Below, one piece after another: positions 24,796-33,078 of a DNA stretch of 48,609 bases. The translations under genes were made by a program, and so were the position numbers. The notes below the pieces were generated by a model. The model searched no databases. It was given only the letters and a program-made list of their open reading frames with translations, and was not told where the DNA came from. The first letter of the stretch is position 1. Each line of letters opens with the position of its first letter. The DNA is from Micrococcales bacterium (GTDB lineage Bacteria; Actinomycetota; Actinomycetes; Actinomycetales; WQXJ01). The stretch is from positions 1 through 48,609 of the forward strand of contig WQXJ01000014.1 of NCBI GenBank assembly GCA_009784895.1, read 5' to 3'.

Positions 24796-26126
24796 ATGAC
24801 GACGCCACGCAAGAGCGCGCCATCGGGCGGCGGGTTGTCGCCCTGGCGGTGCCAGCGCTAGGCGCCCTGGTGGCCGAACCGCTGTTCGTGCTGGTCGACA
24901 GCGCCATTGTGGGGCACCTGGGCAAGGACGCGCTGGCTGGACTGGCGCTGGCGGGCACCGTGCTGAACACGGTGGTTTATCTCTGTGTTTTCCTGGCCTA
25001 TGCCACCACGGCCAAAGTGGCCCGGCTCTTTGGCGCCGGGGACATTGGCGGTTCGGCCCGGCTTGGACTGGACGGAATCTGGCTCGGTTTTGGCTTGGGG
25101 CTGATCTTGATGGTGACCGGCTTTGCCACGGCCGGGCCAACCCTGCGGGCATTGGGCGCCGAAGGTCCGGTGCTCGAAGCGGCCTTGGCCTATTTGACCT
25201 GGTCGTTACCCGGTCTGCCGGCCATGTTGGTGGTATTGGCGGCGGTCGGGGTGTTGCGCGGTTGGCAGAACATCAAAGCCACTATGGCGGTGGCAGTGGC
25301 CGGCGCTGCCGGCAACGCCCTGCTCAGCTACCTGCTGACCTGGCCGTTGGGCCTGGGGATTAGGGGTTCGGCCCTGGCAACTGTCCTCACCCAGTACGCC
25401 ATGGCGGCGGTGTTGGCCTGGCTGGTCATCAAAATGGCGCTGGCGCATCAGGTCGGCTTGCCACCAAAGCTGGCCGGCTTGTGGGGTTCGATCAAGGCCG
25501 GCGCACCGCTGTTGGCGCGCACGGTCTGCCTGCGGGCCGCCATTTTGCTGACCGTCTGGACGGCCACGGCCTTGGGGCCCGTCGCCCTGGGTGGCCACCA
25601 GATCGTCAACTCTCTTTGGGCGCTGGGGGCCCTGATAGTTGATGCCCTGGCCATCGCCGCCCAGACGCTGGTTGGGGCCGCCCTTGGGGCCGGCTCCGGT
25701 AGGCAATTGGCCCAGGTCAGCCGGGCCGTGACCCGGCTCGGCTGGGTGGCCGGAGCGGGCGTTGGATTGCTGATCGCGGCGCTGGCGCCGTTCTTGCCCA
25801 AGTTGATGACAACTGATCCGTCGGTGCGTTGGGCTGCGACGGTTGGCCTGTGGGTTTGCGCCGTGGCCATGCCGATTGGCGCCTACGCTTTCATTCTTGA
25901 CGGCATTTTGATGGGCGCGGCCGATGGCGTTTACCTGGCCTTTGGCATGTTGCTGGCCCTGACGTTGTACACCCCGTTGATCATGGCGATCAGAGCTTGG
26001 GCGCCCAGCGGGGCGGCCGGGCTGGCCTGGTTATGGGTGGCCTTGGGTGGTTTCTACATGGCGCTGCGTTGCGCTTTCTACGCCCCGCGTGTCCGCTATC
26101 TCTTGCGCCGTGCCGCCGCCGCGTAG
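24792..26126 (+). CDS. MATE-family efflux transporter (DinF subfamily)
   Basis: The product has 444 residues from ATG 24792 and about 12 hydrophobic helices. The N-terminus RRVVALAVPALGALVAEPLF then VLVDSAIVGHLG is the MATE signature, and the two halves repeat (second half LGGHQIVNSLWALGALIVDA). LAIAAQTLVGAALGAGSGRQ matches the DinF group. It should export organic cations, drugs or metabolites in exchange for H+ or Na+. A TTG at 24780 would add four residues, but ATG is preferred. The start lies inside a dispersed repeat, and no ideal ribosome-binding site is visible. It converges on ybaK. Confidence 0.9.
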   Translation: MNDDATQERAIGRRVVALAVPALGALVAEPLFVLVDSAIVGHLGKDALAGLALAGTVLNTVVYLCVFLAYATTAKVARLFGAGDIGGSARLGLDGIWLGFGLGLILMVTGFATAGPTLRALGAEGPVLEAALAYLTWSLPGLPAMLVVLAAVGVLRGWQNIKATMAVAVAGAAGNALLSYLLTWPLGLGIRGSALATVLTQYAMAAVLAWLVIKMALAHQVGLPPKLAGLWGSIKAGAPLLARTVCLRAAILLTVWTATALGPVALGGHQIVNSLWALGALIVDALAIAAQTLVGAALGAGSGRQLAQVSRAVTRLGWVAGAGVGLLIAALAPFLPKLMTTDPSVRWAATVGLWVCAVAMPIGAYAFILDGILMGAADGVYLAFGMLLALTLYTPLIMAIRAWAPSGAAGLAWLWVALGGFYMALRCAFYAPRVRYLLRRAAAA

Positions 26127-26132
26127 GGCAGC

Positions 26133-26633
26133 CTATTCGCGACCAATCGAGGCAAATGTGGCGCCGGTCAGCCGGGCTAGATCATCGGCCGAGACTTCGA
26201 TATCCATGGCGCGGGCACCAGCTGAGACCAAGATGGTTGGGTATTCGCAGGCCGAAACGTCAATTACCGTGGTGTGTTGATTACGCTGGCCAATTGGCGA
26301 AATGCCACCAACGATGTATCCGGTGGCGCGCTCGGCCGCGGCCACTTCAGCCATAGTGGCGCGTTTTGTGCCAACGGCTTGAGCCAAGGCTCTTAGGTCA
26401 AGCGAACCGCTAACTGGCACAACCGCGCAGACCAAGCCCTTGGGAGTGGTGGCCATTAAGGTCTTGAATACGCGTTTTGGATCGACGCCCAAGGCTCTGG
26501 CACTTTTGACTCCAAAACTGCGTCTGGCGAGGCGGTCGGCTTCAAAGCGGCGCAGCTTGTAGTCAACGCCGGCTTCCTGTAGGGCTATTAGGGCTGGGGT
26601 GCCACTTGGACGTTTGGTCAGAACCAACGCCAA
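26133..26633 (-). CDS. ybaK: YbaK/EbsC-type Cys-tRNA(Pro)/aminoacyl-tRNA deacylase
   Basis: The product has 166 residues. TPALIALQEAGVDYKLRRFE, FKTLMATTPKGLVCAVVPVS, the KRATMAEVAAAERATGYIVG stretch and GISPIGQRNQHTTVIDVSAC match YbaK, which hydrolyses mischarged Cys-tRNA(Pro) in trans. It works in the cytoplasm with prolyl-tRNA synthetase. The start at 26633 overlaps the helicase gene end by 71 nt. The family normally begins with a TPAL box like that at residue 12, so a much later start is unlikely and the overlap seems real, or else the helicase C-terminal tail is not functional. No separate promoter is obvious. Confidence 0.9.
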   Translation of the reverse strand: MALVLTKRPSGTPALIALQEAGVDYKLRRFEADRLARRSFGVKSARALGVDPKRVFKTLMATTPKGLVCAVVPVSGSLDLRALAQAVGTKRATMAEVAAAERATGYIVGGISPIGQRNQHTTVIDVSACEYPTILVSAGARAMDIEVSADDLARLTGATFASIGRE

Positions 26634-28698
26634 CCAACTCCTCCCATTCAGTCAACAGTGACGAATCAACTCCAGTAACGACCGCTTCGAGCCAGCCGAC
26701 AATCGGTGCGAGCCCCTTTCGCGCCGTTGCGGGTGTAGAGCGGTCAAGAGCATGATACGCGTCTGTCAAGTAGCGCAAAAGACCTCCTTCGGTTCGTACC
26801 ACCCCGAATCTTGATACGAACTCGTGGAACGTCATTGCTCCTTCCCGCATTAGCCGAACAATCGACTTCGGTTCCAGTTGACTATCATCTACCCAAGGGT
26901 GGCCTTGGCGGTAGACCCTCATTGCAGCCTCTAACATATCCTTCAGCGGTTCTGGATAAGTTACCTGGTCAAGGGCGTCCATACGCTCGTAGTAATCCCA
27001 GCCTTCGGCCTTGATACGGGCCAGGGTTTCGGATTTGGCCGCCTTCTCCTGGGCGATCAGAATTGCCTTGGGTCCCTCCAAGGTGGCCTCAAAGCAGCTC
27101 ACCACATCCAAGGCATAGCTGTCCGAATCGGGGTCGAGCAGCTCAATGGCCGCCAGCGCGAATGGCGTGAGTGGCTGGTTCAATGCGAAATCGGCCGGAA
27201 GATGCGCTGTTAGGCGAATTCTGGGTGGTTCGGAGTGGGCCCCGGAGTGGGTCACCAAATCACCGGATTTGAGCGCCCGGTAAACCCTGGCGCCTTGGCG
27301 CAGTAGCTTGTTTCGCGCTGCTTTCGGTTCGTGGTTGTCACTCAGCAAGTTGTAGGCCGCTTTGACCGGATCACCCGGGCGCTCGAGCAACTGCAGGGCC
27401 ATGGCGGCGGAAAAGCGCATTTGAGAGACAAGCTTCTCCGGTTCGGCTTGTTTGAGCTTGTCGAGGGTTTGCTGTGACCAGGACACCTGGCCCTTTGGCG
27501 CGGCCGGAGTCTTTTTGGTTTTGCGGCCGGTGGCTTGAGCCTTGGCTTGGGCTTTCATTTGCTCGATGGCGTGGGCTGGGGCTTGGACAATAACGTGGCC
27601 GTCAGAGTCGTAGCCGGCCCGGCCGGCACGTCCGGCGATTTGATGGAACTCTCTGGCTTTGAGCCGGCGAAGGCGGCGACCGTCGAATTTGACCAAGCTG
27701 GTCAGTACGACCGAGCGAATCGGCACATTGATCCCGACCCCAAGGGTGTCGGTCCCACATATCACCGCCAGCAGTCCCTCACCGGCTAGGCGTTCCACCA
27801 GGCGCCGGTAGACCGGCAGCATGCCGGCATGGTGGACGCCAATGCCGCGGCGGACCAGTTTCGACAGCTGCTGGCCAAAGCCAGCTTTGAACTTGAAGTC
27901 GCCCAGGGCCTGGCCAATTTGGTCCTGTTGGTCCCGGCCAATCAACGGCAACGACAACAAGGTGCCGGCCGCCTCAACGGCCTCACGTTGTGTGAAGTGG
28001 ACCAGGTAGGCCGGTGTGCGGTAGGTCTTGATCAGCTCGGTGACCAGCTCAGGCGTGCGCAACAGCTCGTATTCGTAGCTCAGTGGCACCGGCCGGGGCG
28101 CATCAGTGATGGCGGTGACCGGCCGGCCGGTGCGGCGTTGAAGGTCTTGTTTGAAGAAGCTGACGTCTCCAAGGGTGGCGCTCATCAGCGCAAACCGGCT
28201 GTTGGTCATTTCCAGTAGTGGAACCTGCCAAGCCCAACCGCGATCTGGGTCGGCGTAGTAGTGGAACTCATCCATCACCACCGTCTCGAAACCAGTGGTT
28301 TGGCCGTGGCGTAGGGCCAGATGGGCCAGCACCTCGGCCGTGCAACAAATGATGGGCGCCTCAGGGTTGACCGAGGCGTCGCCAGTCATCAGACCCAGTT
28401 TGTCTGCTCCAAACCAACTGGCCAGGTCAAAGAACTTCTCTGAAACCAGCGCCTTGATCGGTGCGGTGTAGACCGCCCGGCCGCCTCGCTGGACCGCAAA
28501 GGCCAAGGCGCCAGCCGCCACTAGGGACTTGCCCGTGCCAGTCGGGGTCGACAAAATCAAGTTGTCATCGGTGGCCAGGGCCATGACGGCCTCATCCTGG
28601 TGCGGATAGAGCTCATAGCCCAGGTCAACCGCCCAGGCCAGGTAGGCCTCATAGAGCTGGTCCGCCGTCGCCTCTACCGGGACACCTGGCCAAATCAC
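26563..28698 (-). CDS. Superfamily 2 RNA helicase (DEAD/DEAH type, DUF3516 C-terminus)
   Basis: The product has 711 residues from GTG 28698. LSTPTGTGKSLVAAGALAFA is motif I, TAPIKALVSEKFFD Ia, VVMDEFHYYAD motif II (DEFH), LMSATLGD motif III, GVGINVPIRSVVLTSL and QIAGRAGRAGYDSDG motifs V-VI. The second half (about 420-700) matches the actinobacterial DUF3516 region. The family is related to Ski2/Mtr4 helicases and is thought to act in RNA processing or decay. TAGTCT lies 6 nt before the GTG on the minus strand, so the mRNA may be leaderless. The last 24 codons overlap ybaK; that tail (SDQTSKWHPSPNSPTGSRR) looks unconserved. Confidence 0.9.
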   Translation of the reverse strand: MIWPGVPVEATADQLYEAYLAWAVDLGYELYPHQDEAVMALATDDNLILSTPTGTGKSLVAAGALAFAVQRGGRAVYTAPIKALVSEKFFDLASWFGADKLGLMTGDASVNPEAPIICCTAEVLAHLALRHGQTTGFETVVMDEFHYYADPDRGWAWQVPLLEMTNSRFALMSATLGDVSFFKQDLQRRTGRPVTAITDAPRPVPLSYEYELLRTPELVTELIKTYRTPAYLVHFTQREAVEAAGTLLSLPLIGRDQQDQIGQALGDFKFKAGFGQQLSKLVRRGIGVHHAGMLPVYRRLVERLAGEGLLAVICGTDTLGVGINVPIRSVVLTSLVKFDGRRLRRLKAREFHQIAGRAGRAGYDSDGHVIVQAPAHAIEQMKAQAKAQATGRKTKKTPAAPKGQVSWSQQTLDKLKQAEPEKLVSQMRFSAAMALQLLERPGDPVKAAYNLLSDNHEPKAARNKLLRQGARVYRALKSGDLVTHSGAHSEPPRIRLTAHLPADFALNQPLTPFALAAIELLDPDSDSYALDVVSCFEATLEGPKAILIAQEKAAKSETLARIKAEGWDYYERMDALDQVTYPEPLKDMLEAAMRVYRQGHPWVDDSQLEPKSIVRLMREGAMTFHEFVSRFGVVRTEGGLLRYLTDAYHALDRSTPATARKGLAPIVGWLEAVVTGVDSSLLTEWEELVGVGSDQTSKWHPSPNSPTGSRR

Positions 28699-28771
28699 CC
28701 TCCCAGACTAAGGTGTCACGCCAAACCCGGGAGCCGGCATCGGGCATGGTGCCAAAGCCCGGCCCACGACG

Positions 28772-30469
28772 CTAGCTTGAGGCTTGGCGTTTTTGGATCT
28801 TGGCCCATTCGTCGCGCAGACCGACGGTGCGGTGAAACAGCCTGGGGGAGTCGGGGTCAGCGGCGAAGTAACCGAGCCGTTCGAATTGGACCACTTGGCC
28901 TGGTTCGACCTGGTCCAGGGCCGCTTCGGCCTGGCAGCTGGTCAGAATCTCGACCGAATCAGGGTTGAAATCATCGAGTACATCGCCGGTTTTGTCGCCC
29001 GGGACCTGGGCGGCGAAAAGGTGGTCGTAGCATCGGGCCTCGACCGGCACGGCGTGGCCAACCGAAACCCAGTGCATAGTCGATTTGACCCTGCGCCCAT
29101 CTGGGGCCGAGCCGCCGCGGGTGGCTGGATCGTAAGTCGCGTGGACCTCGACCACATTGCCGGCGGCGTCCTTGACCGCCGATGTCGCGGTGACAAAGTA
29201 GGCGCCGCGCAGCCTAACTTCGCGGCCGGGAGCAAGGCGGAAGAACTTGGGCGGCGGATCCTCGGCGAAATCCTCCGCTTCGATGTAAAGCTGGCCTGAA
29301 AAGGCGACTTGGCGGGCGGCATCGGCCGGGTTTTCAGGGTTGTTGGGGATTTCGAAATGCTCTACCAACCCACGCCCGTCGGGGCCTTTGGGCCAGTTGT
29401 CGATCACCAGCCGGATTGGGCGCAGCACCACCATGCGGCGCAGCGCCGTCCGGTTCAATTCCTCGCGGATGAACCATTCCAGCTGTTCGATGGCGTGGCG
29501 AGAGTTGGTTTTTGACGTGCCGATGGCGCTGCAAAAGCGCCGTATGGCGGCTGGCGGGTAACCGCGTCGGCGCAGGCCAGACAGGGTAGGCATACGTGGG
29601 TCGTCCCAACCGCTGACCTTGCCCTGATCGACCAGCTGGGCTAGCCGCCGCTTCGAAGTGACGGTGTGGGTCAGCTCCAGCCGGGCAAACTCGAACTGCC
29701 TGGGCTGGTCGTGTGGCAAGGTCAAATGGCTCAAGAACCAGTCGTAAAGCGGCCGGTGGTCCTCGAACTCAAGCGTGCAGATCGAATGGGTCACCCCTTC
29801 TATGGCATCGGATTGGCCGTGGGCCCAATCGTAGGTCGGGTAGATGCACCACTTATCACCGGTGCGGAAATGGTGGCCGCGGCGAATCCGGTACATAACC
29901 GGGTCGCGCAGCTGCATATTGTCTGCCTGCATGTCGATTTTGGCGCGCAGGACCTTGGCGCCATCGGGGAATTGCCCGGCTCTCATTTGGCGGAACAGCT
30001 CGAGTGATTCCGTTGGTGGCCGCTCGCGGTAGGGACTGTCCACCCCCGGCTGGCCAAAACCGCCACGGCCGGCGGAAATGGCTTGGGCGTCTTGCTGGTC
30101 AACGTATGCCAGGCCACGTTCGATCAGTGATTCGGCCCAGAGGTAGAGCTGATCAAAATAGTCCGAGGCGTGCAGCACCTGATGCGGCTGGTAACCCAAC
30201 CAGGCGATGTCCCGCAAAATCGATTCGGCGTAGGCGGCCTCTTCAGTGTCCGGGTTGGTGTCGTCAAAGCGGACATTGCAGATGCCGTCGAACTGTTCGG
30301 CCACAGAAAAGTCGCTGACAATGGCCTTGGCGTGGCCAATGTGCAGGTAGCCATTGGGCTCGGGCGGGAATCGAGTCTGGACGCGGCCGTTATGTGAGCC
30401 GTTGGCTATTTCGGCCCGAATCGAATCAGCTACAAAGTCGCTGGCCTCGGGTTTTGCCGGCTCGGTCAT
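28772..30469 (-). CDS. glnS: Glutaminyl-tRNA synthetase
   Basis: The product has 565 residues. RFPPEPNGYLHIGHAKAIVS is the class I HIGH region in its GlnRS form, and NVRFDDTNPDTEE and TVTSKRRLAQLV (KMSKS position) also match GlnRS rather than GluRS. The C-terminal beta-barrel anticodon domain (about 340-550) is present: YFVTATSAVKDAAGNVVEVH and VSVGHAVPVEARCYDHLF. It charges tRNA-Gln with glutamine directly. Many actinobacteria instead make Gln-tRNA by the GatCAB amidation route, so the presence of this enzyme is notable. ATG 30469 overlaps the gltX stop (ATGA), so translation is coupled; the longer in-frame start at 30511 lies inside gltX and is rejected. Confidence 0.95.
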   Translation of the reverse strand: MTEPAKPEASDFVADSIRAEIANGSHNGRVQTRFPPEPNGYLHIGHAKAIVSDFSVAEQFDGICNVRFDDTNPDTEEAAYAESILRDIAWLGYQPHQVLHASDYFDQLYLWAESLIERGLAYVDQQDAQAISAGRGGFGQPGVDSPYRERPPTESLELFRQMRAGQFPDGAKVLRAKIDMQADNMQLRDPVMYRIRRGHHFRTGDKWCIYPTYDWAHGQSDAIEGVTHSICTLEFEDHRPLYDWFLSHLTLPHDQPRQFEFARLELTHTVTSKRRLAQLVDQGKVSGWDDPRMPTLSGLRRRGYPPAAIRRFCSAIGTSKTNSRHAIEQLEWFIREELNRTALRRMVVLRPIRLVIDNWPKGPDGRGLVEHFEIPNNPENPADAARQVAFSGQLYIEAEDFAEDPPPKFFRLAPGREVRLRGAYFVTATSAVKDAAGNVVEVHATYDPATRGGSAPDGRRVKSTMHWVSVGHAVPVEARCYDHLFAAQVPGDKTGDVLDDFNPDSVEILTSCQAEAALDQVEPGQVVQFERLGYFAADPDSPRLFHRTVGLRDEWAKIQKRQASS

Positions 30470-31956
30470 GATGGCAAGCTTTCTGCCAGAGCCCGCAGCC
30501 GGGTCAGGCAAGAGTCCTGACCCAGCAGCTCCATCGACTCGAACAAGGGCGGGGAGACCTTCTGGCCGCTGATGGCGGTGCGGATTGGGGCAAAGGCAAC
30601 TCTGGGTTTGAGCTCCATAACCTCGATCAGGTCTTGGCGCAGCGCGGCCTCGATCTGGCTAGCCTGCCAGCTGGCGCTGGGGATGGCCTCAAGCGACCCG
30701 ATGGTGGCGGCCAGGATTGGCTGGAGGTCGCCTTTGAGCGAGTCGATGGCTTCCTGGGCGAAAACCAAGTCTTGGTCTGGGGTGTACAAGAACTGCAGCT
30801 TGGCGGCGGCCTGGCTCAGTGTGGTCAGGCGCTCTTGGATCAGAGGTGCGGCCCCGGTCAGCCGGTCGGCTGGGGCTGCCTGCCAGCCGGCGGGCCCCTG
30901 GCCGGCGTGGGCCCAGTGCTCGGCGATGCGCCGGGCCAGTTCCTCCGGTGGCAGTGCCCTGATGTAGTGGCCGCCGAGCCAGTTGAGTTTGTCGAGGTCG
31001 AAGATGGGGCCGGCCGGGTTGACACTGGACCAGGCAAAGCTGGTGATGAATTCTTCCAGGCTGGCCACTTCTTGGTCCGGGTGGACCGGCGGGTAGCCCA
31101 TCAGCTGAAGGAAGTTGACTAGGGCCTGGGGTAGATAGCCTTGGGCCTGGAACCAGGTCAGCGAGGCCGCCGGGTTGTTGCGTTTGGAGATCTTCGACCG
31201 GTCGGTGTTGCGAAGGAGCGGCATATGGGCGAAGGCTGGTGGCTGCCAGCCGAGCCAGCGGTAGAGCAGCAGGTGCTTGGGCGTTGAGCTGATCCATTCC
31301 TCACCCCGGACCACATGGGTGATACCCATGAGGTGGTCGTCGACCACCACGGCCAAATGGTATGTCGGGAAGCCATCGGCCTTGACGATGACCTGGTCGT
31401 CCGGCGGCGGTGCCGTCAACTGGCCTCGAATCAGGTCAGGGAATGACAGCTCGACATCGTCTGGAATCCGCATCCGGATAACCGGTCGTGGGCTAAACCC
31501 GGGTAGACCAGCCCGTTCCTCGCGGGTCCGGCCCAAGCAGAGCCGGTCGTATCCGGTTTGCGCCGTTCTCGAAGTGGCCTGTTCGACGCGCAGATTCGCT
31601 AGCCGGGCTTGCGAGCACCAGCAGCGATAGGCCTGGCCCTGTTCCAAGAGTTGATCGACAAAGGGCCAATAGGTCTCTAGGCGCTCAGACTGGCGATACG
31701 GGCCAACTGAGCCGCCGACATCGGGCCCCTCATCCCACTTCAGGCCAAGCCAGCGCAGCGTCTGGATAATCTGGGCCTCGGAGTTGGCGTCGTAGCGGTT
31801 CTGGTCGGTGTCCTCAATCCGCAAGACCAGCTGGCCGCCGCTTTTCCGGGCGAAGGCCAGGTTGAACAGGGCCATGTAGGCGGTGCCAACATGAGGGTCG
31901 CCGGTGGGCGATGGCGCCAGGCGCAGTCTTGGCGCGGTGGGATGCAGGTCAGTCAT
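30466..31956 (-). CDS. gltX: Glutamyl-tRNA synthetase
   Basis: The product has 496 residues. RLAPSPTGDPHVGTAYMALF is the HIGH region, LVLRIEDTDQNRYD and VVVDDHLMGITHVVRGEEW are GluRS-specific, and RSKISKRNNPA is the KMSKS loop. The C-terminal helical anticodon domain (about 335-490) is complete. It charges tRNA-Glu with glutamate. It is the first gene of a two-gene operon with glnS. On the minus strand TAGGCT lies 10 nt before the ATG and may be the -10 box, giving a very short leader. tRNA-Glu and tRNA-Gln genes lie 300 bp away on the other strand. Whether it also charges tRNA-Gln cannot be told, but the neighbouring glnS makes that unnecessary. Confidence 0.95.
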   Translation of the reverse strand: MTDLHPTAPRLRLAPSPTGDPHVGTAYMALFNLAFARKSGGQLVLRIEDTDQNRYDANSEAQIIQTLRWLGLKWDEGPDVGGSVGPYRQSERLETYWPFVDQLLEQGQAYRCWCSQARLANLRVEQATSRTAQTGYDRLCLGRTREERAGLPGFSPRPVIRMRIPDDVELSFPDLIRGQLTAPPPDDQVIVKADGFPTYHLAVVVDDHLMGITHVVRGEEWISSTPKHLLLYRWLGWQPPAFAHMPLLRNTDRSKISKRNNPAASLTWFQAQGYLPQALVNFLQLMGYPPVHPDQEVASLEEFITSFAWSSVNPAGPIFDLDKLNWLGGHYIRALPPEELARRIAEHWAHAGQGPAGWQAAPADRLTGAAPLIQERLTTLSQAAAKLQFLYTPDQDLVFAQEAIDSLKGDLQPILAATIGSLEAIPSASWQASQIEAALRQDLIEVMELKPRVAFAPIRTAISGQKVSPPLFESMELLGQDSCLTRLRALAESLPS

Positions 31957-32166
31957 GGTGCCAATCAGCCTAGCGAAACGTTCGCGACAGGCTTTAGGGC
32001 GGCGAGTTGGCGCCCCGGTGCGTAAGGCGCGGCGACGGCAACTGCCTCAATGCAGCGCCCAAAGCAGTGACTGATCCCGGGCGGATGGCCGGTTAGCTGG
32101 CCTTGGCTCGGTTGATTCGGTAGGGTGTCTGCCCGGTGTTGGCCCTCGAAAGAGGGCTCCCACCAG

Positions 32167-32238
32167 TGGGGTATGGTGTAATTGGCAGCACGAGTGATTC
32201 TGGTTCACTTAGTCCAGGTTCGAGTCCTGGTACCCCAG
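32167..32238 (+). tRNA. tRNA-Gln (anticodon CTG)
   Basis: 72 nt with discriminator G. Acceptor TGGGGTA/TACCCCA, D stem GTGT/GCAC, anticodon stem AGTGA/TCACT with loop TTCTGGT, T stem CCAGG/CCTGG with loop TTCGAGT. The U1-A72 pair and G73 are the features recognised by glutaminyl-tRNA synthetase. CCA is not encoded. Confidence 0.96.
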
Positions 32239-32260
32239 CGGGCAAACCACCTGCCCATAA

Positions 32261-32333
32261 GGCTCCGTTGTGTAGTGGCCTAGCACGCCGCCCTCTCAAG
32301 GCGGTAGCGCGGGTTCGAATCCCGTCGGAGCTA
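32261..32333 (+). tRNA. tRNA-Glu (anticodon CTC)
   Basis: 73 nt. Acceptor GGCTCCG/CGGAGCT (first pair a G-U wobble), anticodon stem CCGCC/GGCGG with loop CTCTCAA, T stem GCGGG/CCCGT with loop TTCGAAT, discriminator A. It follows tRNA-Gln by 22 nt on the same strand, so the two are likely cotranscribed. Confidence 0.95.
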
Positions 32334-32523
32334 CTCATGTCGAAGATGCGGTGAACGAGTGAGCCAGGAGCTGTTGACGAGGGCGAATGCCCAAGGAGCA
32401 CAGTTTTCCTGAGCGTTGTGTTTGCGCCTCAAGGCCGAGCGACAAGCAAGTTTGCTTGCTTGCCCGAGGCCGACGACGCTGTTAACGAAGCGGAGGCAAA
32501 CTTGGTAAAGGATGCGTTGTCGC
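32334..32523. other. Spacer between tRNA-Glu and the mazF-like gene
   Basis: No gene is seen. The stretch contains a perfect 7-bp stem-loop AAGCAAG-TTTG-CTTGCTT (32444-32461) and many GA/GC-rich short words (GAACGAGTGAGCCAGGAGC and similar). It has no T-run for a terminator. It may be remnant DNA at the tRNA-proximal edge of the accessory island. Confidence 0.4.
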
Positions 32524-32838
32524 TCAGAACAGGCCCATGACCAGCACGAGTGCCTGGTCCACCACAGCCAGTTCCTCGGGTAGTAGTCGCCCGGCGAAAT
32601 CACCCAACTCGGTTTCGGGATTCACAACCGTGACCTGCTCAAGCAGTACCAGTGTGGGCTGTCCACCCAATTCGATTTGGGGCCGGAACACCGTTGGACG
32701 GGCGCTAGTCGATGTCGGAGCGACCAGCAGTGTAGACAGCATCAAATCGTCCGATTGAATCACCACCGCGAACCGGGCGCCCGACTGTTTGCGTCCTCGC
32801 ACGTCGTTCGGGCGAAACCGGTAGATGTCACCACGCAC
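32524..32838 (-). CDS. MazF/PemK-type endoribonuclease toxin
   Basis: The product has 104 residues from GTG 32838. VRGDIYRFRPNDVRGRKQSG, then ARFAVVIQSDDL is the MazF start, and STSARPTVFRPQIELGGQPT and VLLEQVTVVNPETELGDFAG match the core. MazF toxins cut RNA at short motifs and are neutralised by the antitoxin encoded just upstream. The GTG overlaps the antitoxin gene by 11 nt, the usual coupled order. A longer ORF from 32886 would run into the antitoxin gene and is rejected. It is the first gene of the island, next to the tRNA pair. Confidence 0.88.
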   Translation of the reverse strand: MRGDIYRFRPNDVRGRKQSGARFAVVIQSDDLMLSTLLVAPTSTSARPTVFRPQIELGGQPTLVLLEQVTVVNPETELGDFAGRLLPEELAVVDQALVLVMGLF

Positions 32839-33061
32839 GACGTTGCTGCATCTCTTCCAACACTGCCTCGGCTTCTGCCAGATCATCCGGATCTGTGCGG
32901 ACCAGTTGAGACTCGGCTCTCATTTGATCGCGCAGAGTTGCTCTGTCAAAGGCGCTGATTGCCTGCCTCACCACATCAGACCTAGTGTGGCCAGTTCGAG
33001 CGACGAGCCGGTCAAGGGCCTGCTCGGCAGCAGCGTCAAGCCGAATTGCCAGCTGTGTCAT
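32828..33061 (-). CDS. Ribbon-helix-helix antitoxin partner of the MazF-like toxin
   Basis: The product has 77 residues. MTQLAIRLDAAAEQALDRLV, then ARTGHTRSDVVRQAISAF is a ribbon-helix-helix DNA-binding domain, and the acidic Glu-rich C-terminus (DDLAEAEAVLEEMQQRRAW) should bind the toxin. It likely represses its own operon: GTCA and TGAC half-sites (33068-33084 region) lie just upstream of the start. On the minus strand CATACT stands 6 nt before the ATG, so the mRNA may be leaderless. Confidence 0.85.
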   Translation of the reverse strand: MTQLAIRLDAAAEQALDRLVARTGHTRSDVVRQAISAFDRATLRDQMRAESQLVRTDPDDLAEAEAVLEEMQQRRAW

Positions 33062-33078
33062 GCGCCTAGTATGTCACA

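Noticed and set aside
28772-30469. Second glutamyl-tRNA synthetase
   Set aside because: FPPEPNGYLHIGHAK and the C-terminal beta-barrel are GlnRS features; GluRS is the neighbouring gene.
32093-32401. Minus-strand ORF across both tRNA genes
   Set aside because: It is produced by tRNA sequence and has no independent support.
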